Source: Hydractinia symbiolongicarpus
Lineage: Eukaryota > Cnidaria > Hydrozoa > Anthoathecata > Hydractiniidae
Reading direction: 5' to 3'
Assembly (NCBI RefSeq): GCF_029227915.1
Contig: NC_079886.1
Location: 22,110,501 to 22,174,500 of the forward strand
DNA length: 64,000 nucleotides
Both the position numbers and the translations under genes were made by a program. The notes beneath the pieces were generated by a model. It was not told where the DNA came from. It worked only from the letters and a program-made list of their open reading frames with translations, and searched no databases. Positions within the stretch are counted from its first letter, which is position 1. Every line of letters starts with the position of its first letter. Of the stretch, positions 59,329 to 64,000 are shown one piece after another.

Positions 59329-59385
59329 TGAGAATCCAGACAACTTTGGTATTTCGGCTAACAAGCCTTCGTCAGCGGATACCAG
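59329..59385 (-). ncRNA. Candidate type-I hammerhead ribozyme, copy 1
   Basis: On the minus strand: stem-I strand GGTATCCG, core CTGACGA (59375-59369), stem-loop II GGCTTGTTAGCC, core GAAA, a short helix III (TACCAAAGTTG), then the cleavage triplet GTC before TGGATTC, which pairs with GGTATCCG (five contiguous pairs, then a U-U mismatch and more). The predicted cut is between 59339 and 59338. All invariant core bases are present. The weak points are an extra A at position 10.1 and a mismatch in helix III. Structure assigned by eye. Confidence 0.5.
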
Positions 59386-59613
59386 AGCCAGTATTGAGCA
59401 CTGCAGGAACTCTGGGGCAGCTCGAGCTATATATATTCCAATGTGGAGAGCAATTGTGAGTGCATATCATTTAACAGGATACCATTACAAAGTTGCAGGG
59501 TAATCGCGAAATCCCTTTGCCTCGGCAGCCCAGGGACTCGAACCCGGGATCGTCGCATCAGATGCACCGCGGGCTCTTATCCACTGAGCCACGTCGTCGG
59601 CAAAAAGGATTCG

Positions 59614-59670
59614 TGAGAATCCAGACAACTTTGGTATTTCGGCTAACAAGCCTTCGTCAGCGGATACCAG
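59614..59670 (-). ncRNA. Candidate type-I hammerhead ribozyme, copy 2
   Basis: Identical to the copy at 59329-59385, shifted by 285 bp. Cleavage at both would free a 285-nt monomer from a dimeric transcript. Confidence 0.5.
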
Positions 59671-59769
59671 AGCCAGTATTGAGCACTGCAGGAACTCTGG
59701 GGCAGCTCGAGCTATATATATTCCAATGTGTAGAGCAATTGTGAGTGCATATCATTTAACAGGATACCA

Positions 59770-60168
59770 TTACCATGAGCATGGAGTATTTATATTTTGG
59801 TTCATTATATTTCTGGCAGTTACCAACTTTTGTTTAGCATTTCTTAATCTTTTTTTGTAAAGTTCTGTGGCTGATTTTTTTACCAAGTTATTAGCATTCT
59901 CATATTTCTGTTCAAGCTTTTGGAAACTTCTTTCTGAAACGACAACATCTGGCAAGTCTGTCACTGATAATCTCTTATTGGAGCTCCAGTGTTCACAGCA
60001 AATATACCCATTATTCCAGTTAATACCATCTGTTTTTAAAATCTTCCGATATTGCGATTTTAAAGATTCTAATCTTGGTAAACGATAAAATTTTAAAGGT
60101 TTCCCATCAATACCCAAAGTTGTGTGGTTGTTGAAACACAAGGCTGATGCACAAGACCACTTAACCAT
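59770..60168 (-). CDS. THAP-domain protein, probably C-terminally truncated
   Basis: 132 aa. The N-terminal ~85 residues form a THAP zinc finger of C2CH type: C6 and C11 (SCASALCFNN), FYRLPR, the conserved W51, and C57-x2-H60 (YICCEHW). A Lys/Glu-rich coiled-coil-like stretch follows (LEQKYENANNLVKKSATELY). THAP domains bind DNA and are common in P, Kolobok and ISL2EU-type transposases and their domesticated relatives. The ORF ends at a TAA formed exactly where the 285-bp repeat begins, so the original protein was probably longer and may have carried a DDE domain. An inverted repeat of the surrounding unit lies ~170 bp upstream of the start. Confidence 0.75.
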   Translation of the reverse strand: MVKWSCASALCFNNHTTLGIDGKPLKFYRLPRLESLKSQYRKILKTDGINWNNGYICCEHWSSNKRLSVTDLPDVVVSERSFQKLEQKYENANNLVKKSATELYKKRLRNAKQKLVTARNIMNQNINTPCSW

Positions 60169-60450
60169 TGTTTGTTGTAGTTTTTAGCTAGCTAACGTTT
60201 GTAATGACACCTTCCAGTATATTCGGAAAGGTCTTCACCAAGTGTTAAACTATACGATTATGCAGCTAAATGTTTATAATAACGTTATAACATAATTTAA
60301 AGCTGGACGTTTTGTGTTTAACTCCATTTGCTTCACTTTAGAAGCCCAACAAACCCCCCATTATGGATTTTTTTCCCCACAAGCAAAACATTAGCGCCCA
60401 TTCCTCCGGCCTATGAATTTGGCTAATACAGTCAATTATTATAAGGGGGA

Positions 60451-61432
60451 ATAATCTAACTTCTACAAGGTAGTAGCGGTTTGAGTATTTCAATATTTTT
60501 TTATTAAAGGTTACCCAATTTCTTAATTTAAATACTGAGTCACTGCATATGCAATCCATGCAATGCGAAGCGCACTAGCAGCACGCCTATAATGACCTCT
60601 TAAAACTTAACCTTTTTTACGCGATCCCTTGGGTAGTCAACCGCACAGTTTGACATGTTGTTGTTGCGAGTCAGCCATTTTGTTAGTTTTTAAATAAAAA
60701 TTAATGCTGTAAAAGAAAGGAAAGGAAATAACTCCGTAGATAAAAGATATGTCAAGAACGCGAGAAAGTTCCTGACGATTAACTCAATTTATTGGTCTGG
60801 AATTACATGAAACATCCGTGGGATTAAAAAAAACATTTTTTAGAAAACAAGTCGTAATTAAATTACAAGCGTGTGTTAATAAATTTAAATTCTTTAGAAA
60901 AATAAACTACAAAATAATATATATTTATAAATTTATGACAAAATGTTGCGGAAGAATCGTTCCCCCACAAACATGTAATTTTGCAAAAGCGCACGAAGAC
61001 GGAAATATTGCAGAAGCCTCGTTTCCCTACGAAGACGAGGAAGTTGCGTAAGCCTCATTTTGATGTTTATAAAGCATGGCTAGCGTCTAACAAACTTACC
61101 GGCAGAAATAAAACAACTCTCTTGCTGAGATTTATTACACCGCGCTTCCGACGTTATTTAAGAATACTGCCGTTTTATAAATCTATAAGAGCTTGAGTGT
61201 TGATTTTTTTTAAAGTGAAAACTTAAAAAAATATAAATGTCCGGTGTAATAAGGGCTTAATATTAACAAGAAAATCCAAGTTTAAATCCGAAATTGGCTT
61301 GGTTTTTGCTTTCAATCTTAACGTCACTCGTTCCAAAACACACAATAGTGAAGTAAAGTTTCGTCGGATGTCAGATGTCGGATGTCGGAGATGCGTCGTA
61401 AAAATATCTTAAATGCTTGTGTTACGACTTAC
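60451..61432. other. Region left of the last visible RCC1-FYVE exon
   Basis: Should contain 3' exons or an intron of the RCC1-FYVE gene, since the exon at 61559-61433 ends with a donor in phase 1. I could not identify the next exon. 60930-61200 has higher GC with 'cgcacgaagacgga...gaagacgaggaa' text, open on the plus strand but unrecognised. Confidence 0.35.
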
Positions 61433-64000
61433 TTTCACTAAGCATATTATAACAGCGATCACAAACTCGAACGGGATCACTGAAACCCATTTCCAAGATC
61501 GGGAATTTCATCGAGGTACAACTTCCACAAAACACTCCCCCACATTTGCGACAATGGTGCTAAAAACAATACAAAATTTATATTGAGAAGTAAGGAGAAG
61601 AGTAATCAAAACAAGTAATAAAAGTTCATCCAGATACCGAGTTCTATCTTCTACTTACAATGTTTGTTTCGACTAAAAATAAAAAATAAAACTTACTCTT
61701 CTTTTAACTGCGGTGAAGCGCACCTTACACGCCATGCAGTTCTTCGTCTCTTGATCATGCACCCATGCCCGTATAACACAAGCAGCTGTGTGATCAGCAC
61801 CGCACGTTATACCCTCCACAGTCTTATACGCAAGGGATTCCACCAAAGCTGGCATGGGCCTAAAAAATTCGAACCGTCAAACAGTAGCCTTTTTATGTTT
61901 GTTTGTTCACAAAAATACGAGAATATGTATAACCTGTCCTTGTGATCGGCATGACCTAATCTCCCTCCAGCACCTCTTCCCCACGTGTATAAAAGTCCAG
62001 ATTCTAGAAACAAATGGCAGCACAAAATAGTAAGCACGCAAATTAAAAAATTGAAATTTTAACTTAAGTTCTTTTCTATCATACGATGAAACTGCGCAGC
62101 ATTTTAAATTTTAGTCTTTGCTAACCTATAACAGCAGCTGTGTGTGCAACACCACAATCAAACCGCACCACTTTCTCACTTGTTGGTAAAGGAACATTAC
62201 ACGGTGTAGACAAATATGGTGCATCTTGACGAAGATTTATACCGAGCTGGCCATATTGTCCATCACCGAATGCATATAACAAACCGGTACCTTAAAATTG
62301 AAATACTTAAGATTAAATGTTTATCTCTTTTTGTCTCAAATCAACCTAATGCTCCTTTAATTTGTTTTCGTTTTTTTCCTAATTTACTGATAGTCATTAT
62401 TCTAAAAAACAAATGAAAGAATAACAAGAAGCCCTGGGGGCTCTAACAATTTCCGATCGCTACCAAAATATTTGATGAAAACCTGCTAATTCGTTGTGTT
62501 ATCGTGCCAAACATTCGAAGAGGTTTGGTGCATGAAGCACAAAGTTACATTATATCTTACAACAAACGCAAACAAAACGAAACGTGTCTTAATAAACTCA
62601 TATTTTAAAAGAAATTGCTAACACAAAATACAGCTTATCATTCATGGTTGAAAGTCTTGCGCTTGAAACGTTTATGGTCTTAAACGGCATTTAGTTGACA
62701 AAAAATCAAAATTTTGATGTGACCATCATTTTCAGCACACTTTTTTTATTAACTGTGCCAATTTTTGTCGAAAATAAAATAGTCTTAATTTTTGGACAAA
62801 TTTTGGCCTGAAATGACATTTAGGTGACAAAAAATCAAACTTACTTTATTTGTTAACTGTGCCAGATTTAGCTGAAAATAAAGTGGTTTTAATTTTTGGA
62901 TCAATTTTGGGGTAAAATGACATTTAAGGTGGCAAAAAACCAAAATTTTGATGTCACCATCATGTTCAGCATACTTTTTTTTGTTAACTGTGCCAAATTT
63001 TGTCGAAAACAAATAGCAATTTTGGCCTAAAACGTCATTTAGATGGCTTCCCAGTAGTTAGGGAGCTTGGGTACGAAGTTTAAATCTGTGACGGAGGAAC
63101 GTGAAATACCTTCGGGCGCGGAAATTCAAAAATAGAAATACGACATATTATGAACAACACATGGATTCTAGGTTAATGCGGAGGCTACATATGTGCTACG
63201 ACTCGACCAATTAATCAACATATTTTTTCGTGCTTTAGGTAGGATTCAAAACAGATAATATAGCGTCTATTTCAATCCACGTATCAGGTCAAACAATCAA
63301 AACAACATAAGGTCTAATTTTCTTTTATCTCTTTACCTAATTTAGGGTGAGGTAAGCATGAAATGAGTCATAAATTATTCCCTCCCAAAATCCAGCTAAC
63401 CATTTTTTAACAACATCTGTTCAAAAAGCGGAAGTGGTTTTACATATTTCGTACTTATAATCCTTCCCACGGTTCGCCCTACTTTATAAAACATTCCTTT
63501 GGTATTACATGCTCTAACAATCTCAGTCAACATCAATATCAATTGCAGAGTCAATGTGTATCATAGACTCATAAATTACTTCGTTCCCTCCTCCATGATA
63601 AATATTCTATATTCTAGCCAAGCTTTGAAAAGGGGTGTGGTCCATTGAAATTATTTTGACTGATTAATGACTATCATCATTTAATAATACGTAAGCAAAA
63701 GCAACCTCACTTACAAGATAAAACTACGGTATGTTCTCCACCACATTTGATATCTTGGATTTCTTCATTCCTACGTGTATAAAAAGAATGAATTAAAAAG
63801 AATAAGCGGAAGATATTAAAGTAGAATTTATTTAACTGAGTTTAAAATTTTGTTAGACAAACCCCAATTAGAGAAAACCAGTAAAGTTGGATTAAATTCG
63901 ACTTATTAAAACATGAACCTTACCAAAAGGTTGAGGGAGCTTCATGTGGAAGATTTCGTGCTTCTGTGTCACCAGTACCTAGCTGACCCTTGTTATTAGA
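61433..64000 (-). CDS. RCC1-repeat and FYVE-domain protein (partial; six exons visible)
   Basis: Exons in phase on the minus strand: 64000-63924 (runs off the edge), 63770-63715, 62290-62126, 62003-61934, 61859-61697 and 61559-61433. Successive RCC1 blades read NNKGQLGTGDTEAR, IKCGGEHTVVLS, LLYAFGDGQYGQLG, FDCGVAHTAAVI, LLYTWGRGAGGRLGHADHKD and ITCGADHTAACVI. A complete FYVE finger follows: the WVHD (WxxD) motif, CMACKVRFTAVKRR, HHCRKCGGVFCGSC (the R/KHHCR phosphoinositide motif) and VRVCDRCYNML. FYVE domains bind PI3P on endosomes, and RCC1 propellers often act in GTPase exchange or as scaffolds, so an endosomal regulator is likely. The N-terminus and C-terminal exons are missing from view. 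All splice phases agree and there are no stops. Confidence 0.87.
62692..63050 (+). repeat. Intronic tandem repeat, ~120-bp unit, three copies
   Basis: 'aaaaaatcaaaattttgatg' followed by '(t/c)accatcat(t/g)ttcagca(c/t)ac', 'ttaactgtgcca' and 'aaatgacattta' recurs three times with divergence, in the intron between two RCC1 exons. Confidence 0.85.

Larger units (their letters stand above)
59184..59773 (-). repeat. Tandem dimer of a 285-bp tRNA/hammerhead-like repeat
   Basis: Two full copies (59184-59468, 59469-59753) differ at one visible base ('gtggagag' versus 'gtgtagag'). The first 20 bp of a third copy follow (59754-59773). The period is exactly 285 bp. Each copy, read on the minus strand, has a hammerhead-like core followed by a tRNA-like region. 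Near identity implies recent origin. The unit interrupts the end of the THAP ORF and separates it from the nuclease gene. Confidence 0.93.
56975..60450. mobile_element. Degenerate inverted-repeat element carrying SWIM/YqaJ nuclease and THAP genes
   Basis: 57011-57090 and the reverse complement of 60340-60425 share 'attagccaaattcatacgg' (right: 'attagccaaattcataggc'), then 'cttgtagggaaaaaaatcataatgg' (right: 'cttgtggggaaaaaaatccataatgg'). Further out both have 'cccttat'. So the YqaJ gene (+) and THAP gene (-) lie inside one ~3.45-kb inverted-repeat unit. PIF/Harbinger-related ISL2EU elements are known, to my recollection, for a THAP-containing transposase plus a YqaJ nuclease, which this layout resembles. 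No DDE catalytic domain is left. The THAP ORF stops exactly at the inserted 285-bp repeats, so the transposase may have lost its C-terminal part there. Confidence 0.62.

Noticed and set aside
59208-59744. Two identical 83-aa plus-strand ORFs starting MQGNREIPLPRQPRDSN
   Set aside because: They are antisense readings of the tRNA-derived repeat units; repetition, not selection, explains the matching proteins.

Overview
The window is animal nuclear DNA. It is strongly AT-rich and gene-poor, with GT-AG introns of about 0.2-3 kb and animal-type multi-exon genes (GTF3C6, CRPPA/ISPD, a PRSS23/35-type protease, an RCC1-FYVE protein). The repeat mix (Penelope GIY-YIG element, Zator, tyrosine-recombinase retrotransposon, THAP plus YqaJ element, P2X7-C-like fragments) fits a cnidarian, perhaps a hydrozoan. 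That placement is inference; no species-diagnostic gene is present.

Host genes, left to right: (1) the last three coding exons of an unidentified Ser/Asp-rich acidic protein, 705-2574 (+); (2) a two-exon gene for TFIIIC subunit 6 (GTF3C6), 5243-6851 (+); (3) a CRPPA/ISPD-type cytidylyltransferase, ten exons, 35664-42024 (+); (4) an intronless PRSS23/35-like secreted serine protease, 54551-55534 (+); (5) an RCC1-repeat plus FYVE-domain protein running in from the right edge, 61433-64000 (-).

The accessory core (8.8-33.5 kb) is a nest of mobile elements. A Penelope fragment (8863-9925) and decayed C2H2-like and vertnin/OTU-like fragments lie to its left. An old non-LTR retrotransposon (LINE, minus strand) is split in three. 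Its 3' end is at 13855-14010, its RT at 21846-22992 and more RT at 28491-28592. Into its 3' UTR jumped a complete-looking 7,835-bp DNA transposon (14011-21845) with 22-bp perfect TIRs, a TTA duplication, a Zator-type DDE transposase and a second gene joining a Tudor/chromo-barrel-like domain to a BEN domain. Into its RT jumped a 5.5-kb Ngaro-like tyrosine-recombinase retrotransposon with split direct repeats (22993-28490). A 208-bp MITE with perfect 64-bp inverted arms abuts the LINE remnant, followed by a P2X7-C-domain pseudogene and a decayed Tc1/mariner transposase.

Between 56.97 and 60.45 kb a second, diverged inverted-repeat unit carries a SWIM/YqaJ nuclease gene (one frameshift) and a THAP gene pointing toward it. 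Between them sits a dimer of a 285-bp repeat. Each copy contains a tRNA-like promoter (A and B boxes) and, on the same strand, a type-I hammerhead-ribozyme-like core, the layout of a retrozyme or ribozyme-bearing SINE. I consider this repeat and the Tudor-BEN Zator element the most interesting items.

The remaining sequence (2.6-5.2, 6.9-8.8, 9.9-11.2, 33.9-35.7, 42-54.5 and 60.5-61.4 kb) is AT-rich intergenic or intronic DNA with minisatellites and short dispersed repeats. No rRNA gene, CRISPR or operon-like structure was seen. Exon boundaries were placed by eye from splice signals, reading phase and family resemblance.
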